DNA of 22,147 nucleotides, from positions 1 to 22,147 of the IMG/VR virus record IMGVR_UViG_3300021375_000183; one strand, 5' to 3'. Below are positions 6,764-14,603 of the stretch, piece by piece. The notes under the pieces are model-generated. The model worked only from the letters and a program-made list of their open reading frames with translations. It had not been told where the DNA came from and made no database searches. Made by a program: the position numbers and the translations under genes. How positions within the stretch are numbered: position 1 is the first letter of the stretch; each line of letters opens with the position of its first letter. The DNA comes from a virus.

Positions 6764-7628
6764 AGGAGCAAGACCTGTAAGAAATAGAGAAATAAAAGAT
6801 TTTCATTGGCACTTAGATAAAAATGAACTTGATAATGTGACACTTGAAGAATATGAAAAGGTATGGAGAGAATGGTTAAACTATTCAAATACTAAAAGTT
6901 TACAAGGATTAGATGAATTTACACATGCAGATTACACACAAGGCACCAGCCAAACGTTTGACCAATTTATATTACGACATAGTAAGGATAGAGAGATAAT
7001 TGTCCTCAACGGAGACTTTCAATATCATGCCTGTTTAGGTAAGCATGTAGAATTTCAAAATCTACATTCTCCACACCATCTAGAAGGTATATTAAAAGGA
7101 CCAGGATTACATGCATTACTAATTAGTGCGCCTTTTAGCGATTTCGGTTGTATACATCCTGACTTTGAACACATAATGAAAGTCTGTAATGTAATGGATA
7201 TTCCTGTATGCCTGGATCTGGCGTATTGGGGTATTAGTAAATTTGTACATATAGATTTAAACAAATATCCTGCTATTAAAGAAGTAACATGTAGTTTAAG
7301 TAAACCTTTCTTTACATTAGAAAATCACAGAGTAGGTATTAGATTTACTAGAGATTACGTTGATGATGGCGTAAGTATGCTTAATGAAGTAAAAATGCAA
7401 AATAATTACAGTATGGCATTAGGCGTAGAATATATGCGTAATTTTTCTCCTGATTATAATTGGGAAAAATATAGGGACTTATACGAAACAATCTGCAGGA
7501 ATGAAGAATTAGTTTGGACGGATACTATGATTTTTGGATTAGGAGACGATGTAAGGCATTCAAAATTCAATAGAGGGGTGTCTGGTAACTATAGAGTCTG
7601 TATTTCGGACTGGCTAGGTGATTGTTAA
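6750..7628 (+). CDS. PLP-dependent aminotransferase-like protein (fold type I, reduced)
   Basis: A 292-residue protein with the key marks of a fold-type-I PLP enzyme. V-C-L-D-L-A-Y-W (153-160) supplies the Asp and Tyr that contact the cofactor. C-S-L-S-K-P-F (181-187) supplies the Schiff-base Lys185. H-R-V-G-I-R-F (193-199) matches the usual R-x-G segment. Q-G-T-S-Q-T-F (64-70) sits where the phosphate-binding loop is expected. Normal family members are 350-420 residues, so this is short, mainly at the C-terminus. The ATG at 6750 is chosen over 6696 because AAGGAG (6737-6742) precedes it at a good distance; the overlap with the upstream gene is then 14 nt. It may aminate a keto-sugar or keto-acid for the pathway, or be a non-catalytic relative. 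Confidence 0.55.
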   Translation: MPAIRGARPVRNREIKDFHWHLDKNELDNVTLEEYEKVWREWLNYSNTKSLQGLDEFTHADYTQGTSQTFDQFILRHSKDREIIVLNGDFQYHACLGKHVEFQNLHSPHHLEGILKGPGLHALLISAPFSDFGCIHPDFEHIMKVCNVMDIPVCLDLAYWGISKFVHIDLNKYPAIKEVTCSLSKPFFTLENHRVGIRFTRDYVDDGVSMLNEVKMQNNYSMALGVEYMRNFSPDYNWEKYRDLYETICRNEELVWTDTMIFGLGDDVRHSKFNRGVSGNYRVCISDWLGDC

Positions 7629-7635
7629 ATAAATA
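7628..7635 (+). promoter_or_regulatory. T4-type late promoter box (AATAAATA), leadered type
   Basis: AATAAATA overlaps the preceding stop codon (7626-7628) and ends 31 nt before ATG 7667. The leader contains the Shine-Dalgarno AGGAG at 7654-7658, so this gene has a conventional 5' leader. Confidence 0.55.
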
Positions 7636-7666
7636 GTAAGATATATTACACACAGGAGATAAATGT

Positions 7667-8728
7667 ATGATAGTTAATTCACACAATGATTGGGACCCTT
7701 TAGAGGAAATTATTGTAGGTCGAGCAGACCATTCCAGAATAGCAACTGATATTTCAGCAAGAAGTTTTAGTTATGCAAACTTTAAAAAAGAAGATGTTGA
7801 AAAATTAGAAGGACCATATCCTCAATGGGTAATAGATGAAGCGAACGAAGATGCAGACGGACTTGCAGATGCATTATCAAAAATGGGTGTAAAAGTTCAC
7901 AGGCCTAAAGTTATTGATTGGGAACAAAAGAGTTACGACATTGGCCAAGGATGGCAGTCAAAAGGCTGGTATAGTTGGTGTCCAAGGGATTTGATATTAC
8001 CATTAGGTGATATGCTTATAGAAACTCCTACTCCTGTAAGAGCAAGATATTTTGAAACAAGATTATACGAAGACATTATGTATGAAGCATTTGAAGATGG
8101 TGCTTTATGGATGTCAGCACCTAAACCAAAGTTACATGATGATATGTATACATTTGAAGACATAGAAGATAAACCAACATTACTTAATCATGAGATTTGT
8201 TTTGATGCACCAAATATTGTAAGAGTGGGTAAAGATTTATTATACCAAGTATCAAACTCAGGTAACATGAAAGGATACCAGTGGTTAAAAAGATTAGTAG
8301 AACCTATGGGTTACAAAATGCATTACAGTGAACTATATAGTTTTGCACATTTTGATAGCACTATTGTTCCACTAAGACCAGGACTAGTACTAATGAACAG
8401 TAGCAGGGTAACACCTGATAATTGTCCTGAGATGTTTAAAAAATGGGATAAGATTTGGTTTGATGATTGTGTTGTACAAGGAAGTAAACTTGCTGAGCAA
8501 GGGTACATGCCTCCATGTTCACCTTACATTGGAATGAACTTACTAAGTGTTGATGAGAATACAGTAGTGTTAGACTCAGCACAAGAGCCTCTGATGAGAG
8601 AACTAGACAAGTATGGTATAGATAGTGTACCAGTACAGTTCAGACACTCTATGACGCTGTCTGGCGGCATACATTGTGCTACTTTAGACCTTAGGCGTAA
8701 AGGGACATTAGAAAGTTACTGTGATTAA
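7667..8728 (+). CDS. Glycine/inosamine amidinotransferase-like enzyme (AGAT family)
   Basis: A member of the arginine:glycine amidinotransferase family, which moves the amidino group of arginine to an amine such as glycine or an aminocyclitol. The 353-residue length is normal. Motifs run in family order: N-D-W-D-P-L-E-E-I-I-V-G (7-18), C-P-R-D (105-108), F-D-A-P-N-I-V-R-V-G-K-D (179-190), A-H-F-D-S-T (227-232) and S-G-G-I-H-C-A-T-L-D (332-341). By analogy with human AGAT the catalytic set is Asp180, His228 and nucleophile Cys337, with Asp108 and Asp230 assisting; all are present. It has its own promoter and an AGGAG site. GTG of the next gene overlaps its end by 8 nt. The acceptor amine is unknown. 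Next to an aminotransferase-like and an epimerase gene, an amino-sugar or cyclitol is attractive, but glycine is the default. Confidence 0.92.
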   Translation: MIVNSHNDWDPLEEIIVGRADHSRIATDISARSFSYANFKKEDVEKLEGPYPQWVIDEANEDADGLADALSKMGVKVHRPKVIDWEQKSYDIGQGWQSKGWYSWCPRDLILPLGDMLIETPTPVRARYFETRLYEDIMYEAFEDGALWMSAPKPKLHDDMYTFEDIEDKPTLLNHEICFDAPNIVRVGKDLLYQVSNSGNMKGYQWLKRLVEPMGYKMHYSELYSFAHFDSTIVPLRPGLVLMNSSRVTPDNCPEMFKKWDKIWFDDCVVQGSKLAEQGYMPPCSPYIGMNLLSVDENTVVLDSAQEPLMRELDKYGIDSVPVQFRHSMTLSGGIHCATLDLRRKGTLESYCD

Positions 8729-9215
8729 ATACGGGCATATAGATAATTTCGGCATTACAAATGACCAAATGAGTCAATTAAACTTTGACGACTATTTCCA
8801 ATGTTATCAACAAACACCTGCAATAGAGCAATACTATACAGAACATAACAGTAGTATATGGCAGATGTTTGAAACTTCTCCACAATGGGTACATGACTTA
8901 TCATTAAAGATACCACAAGACTTTGATCATCATGTTGTAAGTGTTATTAACATCGAACCTGGACAAACTATTCCACATCATGTAGACAAACATTTTAAAT
9001 TAAAACAAGAGCATGGCGAAGGCGAAAGTTATCGTTACTTAATATTTTTAGAAGATTGGAAACGTGGACACTATTATGAAGTACACGATCAGCCTTTTAC
9101 AAAATGGCGAGCAGGTGATTGGGTAAAGTTTGGCATAGATGATTGGCACATAGCAGGAAATATGGGCGAAGAGCCTTTTTATTCTTGCCAAGTTACAGTT
9201 CTAAAAAATGTATAA
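8721..9215 (+). CDS. 2OG-Fe(II) oxygenase-like (aspartyl/asparaginyl hydroxylase type), copy 1
   Basis: A 164-residue jelly-roll protein. The iron ligands appear as H87-V-D89 in I-P-H-H-V-D and distal His143 in W-H-I-A-G-N. Between them lie R-Y-L-I-F-L-E-D-W and G-D-W-V-K-F-G. The Arg expected about ten residues after the distal His, which binds 2-oxoglutarate, is not evident (F-Y-S-C-Q-V-T). The co-substrate may be held differently, or the protein may be altered. The start is GTG 8721, overlapping the amidinotransferase stop by 8 nt, with only a weak ribosome binding site, so translation is probably coupled. The copy downstream has the same architecture. It probably hydroxylates a small molecule or peptide made by the island; this is inference. 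Confidence 0.72.
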   Translation: MIKYGHIDNFGITNDQMSQLNFDDYFQCYQQTPAIEQYYTEHNSSIWQMFETSPQWVHDLSLKIPQDFDHHVVSVINIEPGQTIPHHVDKHFKLKQEHGEGESYRYLIFLEDWKRGHYYEVHDQPFTKWRAGDWVKFGIDDWHIAGNMGEEPFYSCQVTVLKNV

Positions 9216-9750
9216 GGGACATAAAAATATTTCATTCGTTACAGATGAAATGATTTATAGAGTTAAATTTACAGAGCATACTAATACTGTATTTAGTGCA
9301 GGTTTTTGGGATAAACTTGGTGTTGCAGTACCTGATTACCCTCACGATTCACCTTGGGTGTACCAAGTATTTGAAAGCGATTGTGATTATTGGGTACAAC
9401 AGGTAAAGCATCTATTTGATGATGTTTTAAAATATAGTGTAGCAACAGTAAATTGTATTAAACCAGGTAGATTTATAGCACCTCATACAGATACACTTTA
9501 TAAAATAAAAGAACATGTTAAGAATGAAAAACTTAATATAAAAGGATTGGAACCTATTAGAATAAATTTATTTTTACAGGATAGGTTAATGGGACATTAT
9601 TTTGAAATGGATAACGAATGTTGGATAGATTATAAAAAGGGAGACTTTACAGTAATCAAACCTAATGCAGAGCATCATGTTGCAAATTTAGGTTATCAGA
9701 ATAGATATACATTACAAGTTACAGGATTTGCAGAAAAAGGTGTCTTCTAA
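9208..9750 (+). CDS. 2OG-Fe(II) oxygenase-like (aspartyl/asparaginyl hydroxylase type), copy 2
   Basis: A 180-residue paralogue of the preceding gene, diverged but with the same order of elements: V-N-C-I-K-P-G-R-F-I-A-P-H-T-D with H93-T-D95, R-I-N-L-F-L-Q-D (118-125), G-H-Y-F-E-M, G-D-F-T-V-I-K-P and distal His157 in E-H-H-V-A-N. Arg166 in Q-N-R-Y-T-L-Q-V-T is placed to bind 2-oxoglutarate, so this copy looks fully equipped. Its ATG overlaps the upstream stop by 8 nt (ATGTATAA), the same overlap length as the junction before it. No Shine-Dalgarno is seen, implying coupling. The pair could act on successive positions of one substrate, or on two substrates. Confidence 0.75.
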   Translation: MYKGHKNISFVTDEMIYRVKFTEHTNTVFSAGFWDKLGVAVPDYPHDSPWVYQVFESDCDYWVQQVKHLFDDVLKYSVATVNCIKPGRFIAPHTDTLYKIKEHVKNEKLNIKGLEPIRINLFLQDRLMGHYFEMDNECWIDYKKGDFTVIKPNAEHHVANLGYQNRYTLQVTGFAEKGVF

Positions 9751-10360
9751 TAAAACAGTTATAGTTACATTAACTAGAACAGGCTCTACTTTTTTAAATT
9801 TAAAATTAGCAGAAGAGCATAATTTATATTCCTTTGGCGAAATATTAAATCACAACACAGAAGTATTTGATAAAAGATTTGAAAATAATTTTAATGTAGA
9901 ATTAAATAGAATAAATCTAGAGTCTAAAAATAAATACATTTTCAATACATGGAATAGATTAAGTAATAGTGTATGTAGAATTATTCCTAATCAAACAAAA
10001 GACAAATTATTAGTAGAAAAATATTTACAATATGCTGATAAAATTATATATCATTATAGAAAGGACATTACATCACAGATTTATAGTACACTGATTGCAA
10101 AAAAATCAAAACAGTATTCTGCAGACAGAGAAGTATTTGATAAAGAAATATCATTATCAGAATTTAAAGAAATGTCTAAAAGAATACAAAATAGATATTT
10201 ACACATAATAGATTTATATAAAAAATATCCAGGAAAGATTAGTTGTTTAGAAGATTATACATATGAACCTTTCCCTAAAAGTTATCTTTTTGAGAAAAAA
10301 TTTAAATATGATCTTATAAATATAGATAGCAATTTTAAAAATTTACAGGAATACACATGA
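9740..10360 (+). CDS. Sulfotransferase-like protein
   Basis: A protein of about 206 residues with the two PAPS-binding features of sulfotransferases. Near the N-terminus, V-I-V-T-L-T-R-T-G-S-T-F-L matches the 5'-phosphosulfate loop (T-x-R-S/T-G-S-T). Later, Y-H-Y-R-K-D-I-T-S-Q-I-Y-S matches the 3'-phosphate motif R-x-x-D-x-x-x-S. The length is short for the family, as in other phage versions. The start is unclear: GTG 9740 (11-nt overlap with the oxygenase) gives a tidy N-terminus, while TTG 9728 would add four residues. No ATG lies before the first motif. The gene is unusually rich in Lys, Asn and Ile. It ends in an ATGA overlap with the next gene. It may sulfate a glycan or small molecule, or be a related kinase-like fold. 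Confidence 0.6.
   Translation: MSSNKTVIVTLTRTGSTFLNLKLAEEHNLYSFGEILNHNTEVFDKRFENNFNVELNRINLESKNKYIFNTWNRLSNSVCRIIPNQTKDKLLVEKYLQYADKIIYHYRKDITSQIYSTLIAKKSKQYSADREVFDKEISLSEFKEMSKRIQNRYLHIIDLYKKYPGKISCLEDYTYEPFPKSYLFEKKFKYDLINIDSNFKNLQEYT
10315..10322 (+). promoter_or_regulatory. Possible internal late promoter (TATAAATA) before the epimerase gene
   Basis: A perfect T4 late box lies in the end of the sulfotransferase gene, ending 34 nt before ATG 10357, with AGGA (10347-10350) between. The spacing matches the leadered promoters at 7628, 13165, 16102 and 19015 (31-39 nt). Confidence 0.4.
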
Positions 10361-11313
10361 GAATATTTATAACAGGCGCAGACGGATTCATAGGCCAAGC
10401 AATGGTCGAAAGATTAAAAGATCAACATGAATTAGAATTTTTAAAAGAAGATCTAAGAGACCATGCTAAAGTAGGGTTTCAAATTAAACAATTTGATCCT
10501 GAAATAATTGTTCACTTGGCGGCTAGAACAGAAGTGCAAGATAGTTTCTATGAACAGATTACATTTAGTGAAGTTAATTATGTTGGTACTGTAAACCTAA
10601 TTGAAATTGCCGCAACATTACCTAACTTAAAAAACTTTGTGTTTGCAAGTACAATGGAAGTATATGGCTGGCAACCAATTAGCGATTTAATCAGAGACGG
10701 AAAAGAAGAAGGCATTGTTGCATTTAATGAAAGCACTCCGCCTAATCCAAATGCCCCATACGCCGTTGCAAAATATGGTTGTGAAAAGTATTTAGAATAT
10801 GCACACAGAAGTTATGGATTACCGTTTACTGCTATTAGGCAAACTAATGCATATGGCAGAAAAGATAATGACTTCTTTGTGACAGAACAAATTATAACAC
10901 AAATGATTAAAAATCCAGATGAGATTAATTTGGGATATGGCGAACCATACAGAAACTTTATTTACATTGATGACTTACTTGATGCTTGGCAACAAGTTAT
11001 TGAAAATCCAGATAAGTGTCAGGGAGAGATCTTTTGTATAGGTCCTGACAATGCAATTAAAATTAAAGACTATGTAAAAATGATTGCAGACAAGTTGGAC
11101 TGGAAAGGCCACGTCAATTGGAATACAAAACCACCTAGACCAGGTGAAATATTTTTACTTAATAGCACAAATCATAAAATTACAACACGCCTCGGATGGT
11201 TTCCTAAAGTAGAACTTAGTGAAGGACTAGATAGAACTATTGCTGTTTGGAAAGATGTTTTAGAAAACAATTTGCCACATAATCAAGATAGAAGATTTTC
11301 TAAAGGAAAATAA
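10357..11313 (+). CDS. NAD-dependent sugar epimerase/dehydratase (extended SDR)
   Basis: A 318-residue nucleotide-sugar-type enzyme. The Rossmann loop G-A-D-G-F-I-G (7-13) fits G-x-x-G-x-x-G. H-L-A-A-R-T (53-58) is the usual strand after it. The catalytic set is Ser98/Thr99 in A-S-T-M-E-V-Y-G, Tyr135 and Lys139 in Y-A-V-A-K. The C-terminal part has R-N-F-I-Y-I-D-D-L and R-P-G-E, both common in UDP-galactose 4-epimerase and dTDP-glucose dehydratase relatives. Length is normal. It overlaps the sulfotransferase by ATGA and the next gene by TAATG, and AGGA precedes the start. It should supply or remodel a sugar nucleotide for the island; exact substrate cannot be read. GC and codon use look slightly less extreme than the sulfotransferase upstream. 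Confidence 0.9.
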   Translation: MRIFITGADGFIGQAMVERLKDQHELEFLKEDLRDHAKVGFQIKQFDPEIIVHLAARTEVQDSFYEQITFSEVNYVGTVNLIEIAATLPNLKNFVFASTMEVYGWQPISDLIRDGKEEGIVAFNESTPPNPNAPYAVAKYGCEKYLEYAHRSYGLPFTAIRQTNAYGRKDNDFFVTEQIITQMIKNPDEINLGYGEPYRNFIYIDDLLDAWQQVIENPDKCQGEIFCIGPDNAIKIKDYVKMIADKLDWKGHVNWNTKPPRPGEIFLLNSTNHKITTRLGWFPKVELSEGLDRTIAVWKDVLENNLPHNQDRRFSKGK

Positions 11314-13169
11314 TGTTTAATGTTACATTAGTCCAGCCTAATTTTCAGACCGGGCCAAAACATCTTAATAGTTATTATTTGCCTTATAGTGTTGGCTCCT
11401 TATGGAGTTATTTACTACAACATTCTCACATAAAAGAAAATTACCAAGTAGATAATTGGATATTCAGACGTGAATCATTACAAGATGTAATAGACAGGTG
11501 CAAAAATACCGATATTGTTTTTATAAGTCTGTATATCTGGAACAAAAATTATTGTTTAATGTTGAGTAAAGTACTTAAAGAAGCGTACCCTAATATTAAA
11601 ATTATACTAGGCGGTCCTGAATTACCTCATAGAAATACAAATTTTTTTAATGAATATAGTTATGTAGACTCTATAGTAAAAGGAGAAGGGGAATTAGCAG
11701 TTTTAGAGATACTTACTGCATATCTAGATAAAAAGCCCTTAGAGCAAGTCTACGAGTTTGAGAGGATACAGGATTTAAACTTACCTAGCCCTTATACATT
11801 AGGATTATTTGACGATCTCATAAAACAACATCCAGATATAGAATGGGTGCCCACTTTAGAAACAGACAGAGGATGTCCTTATAGTTGCACATTTTGTGAT
11901 TGGGGAAGTGCTACAGCAAGTAAAATGTATAAACTATATGACGAGCGTATAATTGCAGATTTAAAATGGGTAGCAGATAATAAACTACCCTACCTTGCAT
12001 TAACATCTAGTAACTTTGGAATCTTCAAAGATAGAGATTTAATGATTGCAGATATGATTGTAGCAACCAATAAACAAACAGGCTTTCCTAGTGGAATAAG
12101 TGTAAGTTATGCAAAGAATAGTAATGATACAGTATTAGAAATTGTTAAAAAATTTATAGATGTGAATATTCAAACAGGCATAACTCTAAGTTTACAAACA
12201 ACAACCGAAGAAGTTTTAGAGAATATCAAACGTAAAAATATGAAAATTAATTCTATAGAAGATATTATACAATCTGCTAAAGATAAAAATGTACCAGCTC
12301 TTACAGAATTAATACTAGGCATGCCAGGTGAAACTACAGAAACGTGGTTAAATACTATAGAAGATATTCTCATACACAAAATAGAAACATTAGACGTATT
12401 TTTCTTGCAGTTACTTATTAACTCGCCTATGTACATAACACAGATACAAGAATACTCTCTACAAACATTTGAAGGATATGATTTCTTTTATGGTGTACAA
12501 AATGAATCATTTGAATATGATAAAAAACATAATATATCAGAGTCTATAGAAGTTATTAAAAGCACTAACACTATTTCAGAAAAAGATATGGAAGATGTCG
12601 CAATCTTTACGGCATTCATTTTAGGATTGCACATGTTTGGGATATCAAATATTATAGCAACATACCTATATGAAACACAAAATAAATCATATATTGAATT
12701 TTATACACAACTCTATGACCATGTTATACAAAACGATACAATACTAAAAGGTTGGTTAGATCAACTTAAAATAGGAATGCAGGATTGGAAAAGGACCGGT
12801 TATATGGAAACTACCATAGATGGAGTCGTTATAGAAGGCTGGAAATTTTTTCATGCCCTCATGCCAATCATACAAAATAATAATCTAGTGGAGCATTATA
12901 TTAATGTCGTAGCAGAGTTTTCAAAACAATATACAACACAAGATATTTTAGACGATTATATTAAAATATCAAACTTACAAATCAAACAATTCGGGTCATA
13001 CATACATGATTCTGTTCAGGTTACAGTCAAAAGTAACCTTTTCCCAGCAAATTTAATTATTTCTGATAGATACGGAGACTACTTAGACAAAAAAGAAGAT
13101 CATTTAGATATGCTTTTCTTTGGAAGACGAAGAGGCTGGCATCTAAATAAAATTAGTCTTGACAAATAA
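11313..13169 (+). CDS. B12-binding domain radical SAM protein
   Basis: A 618-residue enzyme. Residues ~1-140 form a cobalamin-binding-type Rossmann domain: V-T-L-V-Q-P-N at the start, I-V-F-I-S-L-Y, I-I-L-G-G-P-E (97-103) and V-K-G-E-G-E (122-127). No D-x-H-x-x-G motif is seen, as in many members of this class. The radical SAM core follows with C-x3-C-x2-C at 188-195 (C-P-Y-S-C-T-F-C) after E-T-D-R-G, and L-I-L-G-M-P-G-E-T near residue 340. The long C-terminal part (~420-618) is helical and unassigned. Such enzymes methylate unreactive carbons or do other radical steps on sugars, lipids or peptides. It is the last gene of the island, joined by TAATG to the epimerase, and its stop is followed by a late promoter. 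Confidence 0.9.
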   Translation: MFNVTLVQPNFQTGPKHLNSYYLPYSVGSLWSYLLQHSHIKENYQVDNWIFRRESLQDVIDRCKNTDIVFISLYIWNKNYCLMLSKVLKEAYPNIKIILGGPELPHRNTNFFNEYSYVDSIVKGEGELAVLEILTAYLDKKPLEQVYEFERIQDLNLPSPYTLGLFDDLIKQHPDIEWVPTLETDRGCPYSCTFCDWGSATASKMYKLYDERIIADLKWVADNKLPYLALTSSNFGIFKDRDLMIADMIVATNKQTGFPSGISVSYAKNSNDTVLEIVKKFIDVNIQTGITLSLQTTTEEVLENIKRKNMKINSIEDIIQSAKDKNVPALTELILGMPGETTETWLNTIEDILIHKIETLDVFFLQLLINSPMYITQIQEYSLQTFEGYDFFYGVQNESFEYDKKHNISESIEVIKSTNTISEKDMEDVAIFTAFILGLHMFGISNIIATYLYETQNKSYIEFYTQLYDHVIQNDTILKGWLDQLKIGMQDWKRTGYMETTIDGVVIEGWKFFHALMPIIQNNNLVEHYINVVAEFSKQYTTQDILDDYIKISNLQIKQFGSYIHDSVQVTVKSNLFPANLIISDRYGDYLDKKEDHLDMLFFGRRRGWHLNKISLDK

Positions 13170-13172
13170 ATA
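13165..13172 (+). promoter_or_regulatory. T4-type late promoter box (AATAAATA), leadered type
   Basis: AATAAATA contains the stop codon of the B12 radical SAM gene (13167-13169) and ends 37 nt before ATG 13210. No strong Shine-Dalgarno is seen in the leader. Confidence 0.5.
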
Positions 13173-13209
13173 GATATCTGTTAGACTAGTTTTTTTATTA
13201 GAGCGTATT

Positions 13210-13434
13210 ATGGAAAATTACATATATTTTGGCATCTTTGTTCTTGCTAATTCTTACTTCTGTTTTAAGGCAGGAGAGAAAGCAGGAAAATTCATGGGTA
13301 TGATTTCAATTACTCAGTTTTTTCAAAGTAAAAGTGTTCTTAAAGATAAAAAAGAGATAGTAGGATTTAGAAATTGGCCTAGGGCAATACAAATACTTTA
13401 TTTAGATCCTAGAGAAGAACTTTTTAAGGATTAG
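13210..13434 (+). CDS. Small membrane protein, hypothetical
   Basis: A 74-residue protein with an N-terminal hydrophobic stretch, roughly residues 4-20 (I-Y-F-G-I-F-V-L-A-N), likely one membrane helix or anchor. The C-terminal part is soluble and charged, with G-F-R-N-W-P-R-A-I-Q-I-L-Y-L-D (about 52-66). It is probably expressed with the next gene, which starts 8 nt after its stop, under the late box at 13165-13172. Codon use matches its neighbours and the reading is uninterrupted, so it is likely real. I do not recognise the family. A role in host membrane or lysis timing cannot be claimed. Confidence 0.65.
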   Translation: MENYIYFGIFVLANSYFCFKAGEKAGKFMGMISITQFFQSKSVLKDKKEIVGFRNWPRAIQILYLDPREELFKD

Positions 13435-13442
13435 ACACATAC

Positions 13443-14603
13443 ATGGCAAGAAGAAAAATAAAAACCAGAAGCATTTATGTCACAAAGGAACCTGACTGGA
13501 AAACTATTAGGTTACTGACAGATCCTGCAGAGCAAGAATCAGCATTTAAAAGTTGTGAATATTTTGTTCGTACAGAAATTGCAAAAAAGAAACTTGTAAC
13601 CGCTTGTAAAAATTGGGTTAAAGAAAAATCAGGTTGGACTAAAGAAGAAATTAAAACAGTTTGTGCATGTCCTGATTGGAGTTTTTCTAGTGCTGGTATA
13701 TCTTTATTCATAGAATATAAAATTGGCTACATGCCGGAATCTATTAAACAACATTATCACGAAAAAAGAAAACCTGAATGGCTTAAACGTGGCAGTCATG
13801 AATTAGCCCAAAAGAAAGAAAAGGCAAAAGCAAATCCTAGTAAAGTAATTAGTATACAAGAAAGAATGAAAATGCAAGTAGAAAATTTGTGTGCTGATTG
13901 GGAGCATAAAGTTGACTGTTTTGTAGATGGTACTTTCACATTAAATGAATTTGATCCTTATAAAGACATGTTAGTATATCAACCTGTAATTAAGGCCGCA
14001 CATGCAACCTTAATAAAGCAAGATTTTGAGCCAGCATATCAAGAAGCATTAGAAGTTAAAGAATGGAGTGACCCAGATATTAAAGAAGGTTACTCTCATT
14101 TTACTGCTAAAATGAGAAAAGAATTTGTGGAGTTTTTTGAGAAAATTAATACTGCATGTGATACAATCACAGAAACTAAAAAGTCAACTAGAAAAGCTCG
14201 TAAGCCTAGAGCAAGATCAAAAGAGTCTATTATAAAGAAATTAAAGTTACAATTAAATTGTCCGGAATTAGGTATTGCAAGTATACATCCTACAGAAGTT
14301 GTACATGCGAATGAAATATGGGTATACAATACTAAGACTAGAAAACTTGGTGTTTATCATGCAATTAATAAAGACCCACGTGGTATGGGCAGAGACGGGC
14401 TAATGGTTAAAGGAACAACAATACAGGATTTTGATCAAGAAATTAGTGTACAGAAAACATTGCGTAAACCAAAAGAACAAATAAAAAATTGGCAAGGTAG
14501 TGCAAAAACAAAATTTGCAAAAGCATTTGATGAATTAACCACCACTGGCATAAAGATGAACGGTAGGATAAACGACAATACTATCATACTACAGGCATTT
14601 TAA
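13443..14603 (+). CDS. Conserved-looking basic hypothetical protein, 386 aa
   Basis: A Lys-rich, hydrophilic protein without membrane segments. About residues 1-190 are helical with several Cys and Trp (K-K-L-V-T-A-C-K-N-W, V-C-A-C-P-D-W). A very basic linker, K-S-T-R-K-A-R-K-P-R-A-R-S-K near residues 244-257, could bind nucleic acid. A compact C-terminal domain follows: H-A-N-E-I-W-V-Y-N-T-K-T-R-K-L-G-V-Y, then L-M-V-K-G-T-T-I-Q-D-F-D and K-T-L-R-K-P. The gene lies just upstream of gp13 and has AAGGA at 13426-13430. By context and late expression it may be a structural or DNA-associated protein. I recall similar hypothetical proteins in marine T4-like phages but no assigned function. Confidence 0.7.
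   Translation: MARRKIKTRSIYVTKEPDWKTIRLLTDPAEQESAFKSCEYFVRTEIAKKKLVTACKNWVKEKSGWTKEEIKTVCACPDWSFSSAGISLFIEYKIGYMPESIKQHYHEKRKPEWLKRGSHELAQKKEKAKANPSKVISIQERMKMQVENLCADWEHKVDCFVDGTFTLNEFDPYKDMLVYQPVIKAAHATLIKQDFEPAYQEALEVKEWSDPDIKEGYSHFTAKMRKEFVEFFEKINTACDTITETKKSTRKARKPRARSKESIIKKLKLQLNCPELGIASIHPTEVVHANEIWVYNTKTRKLGVYHAINKDPRGMGRDGLMVKGTTIQDFDQEISVQKTLRKPKEQIKNWQGSAKTKFAKAFDELTTTGIKMNGRINDNTIILQAF

Noticed and set aside
13210-13434. Small membrane protein as a precursor peptide for the radical SAM enzymes
   Set aside because: It has a membrane helix and no leader/core layout, and it is in a separate transcription unit after the island.
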